DNA of 5,306 nt from contig JACPTH010000156.1 of assembly GCA_016192885.1 (NCBI GenBank), positions 1 through 5,306 on the forward strand, read 5' to 3'. Made by a program: the position numbers and the translations under genes. Below the pieces are notes generated by a model. The model did not search any database, was not told the origin of the DNA, and saw nothing but the letters and a program-made list of their open reading frames with translations. Of this stretch, positions 5,299-5,306 are shown in pieces (the stretch's first letter is position 1; each line of letters begins with the position of its first letter). Origin of the DNA: a bacterium. Its GTDB lineage: Bacteria > Muiribacteriota > Ozemobacteria > Ozemobacterales > Ozemobacteraceae.

Positions 5299-5306
5299 AT
5301 GAAACG
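5299..5306 (+). CDS. Start of an unidentified protein gene (3' truncated by window)
   Basis: ATG AAA CG gives M-K-R (every CGN codon is Arg). The excellent SD and the palindrome upstream support a real gene start. A Met-Lys-Arg beginning would suit a signal peptide, but two and a half codons cannot show this, and no product can be named. Confidence 0.7.

Overview
The window carries a tightly packed run of genes, all on the + strand, from what looks like a motile, diderm, medium-G+C bacterium. The methyl-accepting chemotaxis receptor implies chemotaxis. The SD-poor gene starts and the general look of the proteins would fit a Leptospira-like spirochaete of the higher-G+C kind. That placement is a soft inference from overall character, because no marker gene or rRNA is present.

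Layout. Positions 1-174 are the 3' end of a thymidine/pyrimidine-nucleoside phosphorylase. Its stop codon overlaps the GTG start of a dGTPase-like HD-domain triphosphohydrolase (171-1262). Four bases further on begins a 572-residue methyl-accepting chemotaxis protein (1267-2985). A 58-bp gap holding five tandem copies of a heptamer (2996-3030) leads to a PHP-domain phosphoesterase of the YciV/TrpH (RNase AM, nucleotide-bisphosphatase) type (3044-3910). A GT-B glycosyltransferase follows after 9 bp (3920-5044). The 254-bp stretch 5045-5298 has no convincing gene. It holds a degenerate relative of the heptamer repeat, a GC-rich zone able to fold into nested hairpins, and a perfect 6+2+6 palindrome. 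At its end a strong Shine-Dalgarno leads into the first codons (M-K-R) of a gene that runs off the window.

How the genes fit together. The first two genes both belong to nucleoside/dNTP turnover: dNTP hydrolysis yields deoxynucleosides, and the phosphorylase splits deoxynucleosides to base and deoxyribose-1-phosphate. The overlap suggests translational coupling. The PHP enzyme may also act on nucleotides or RNA ends. The chemoreceptor and the glycosyltransferase have no obvious metabolic link and may simply share the transcript. The last gene, with its own SD and palindrome, probably starts a separate transcription unit.

I found no mobile element, CRISPR array, tRNA or rRNA, and nothing that clearly amounts to a new biological system. 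The most unusual items are the dispersed heptamer repeat, the homopolymer tracts and altered EX7E motif in the glycosyltransferase, and the palindrome before the last gene.
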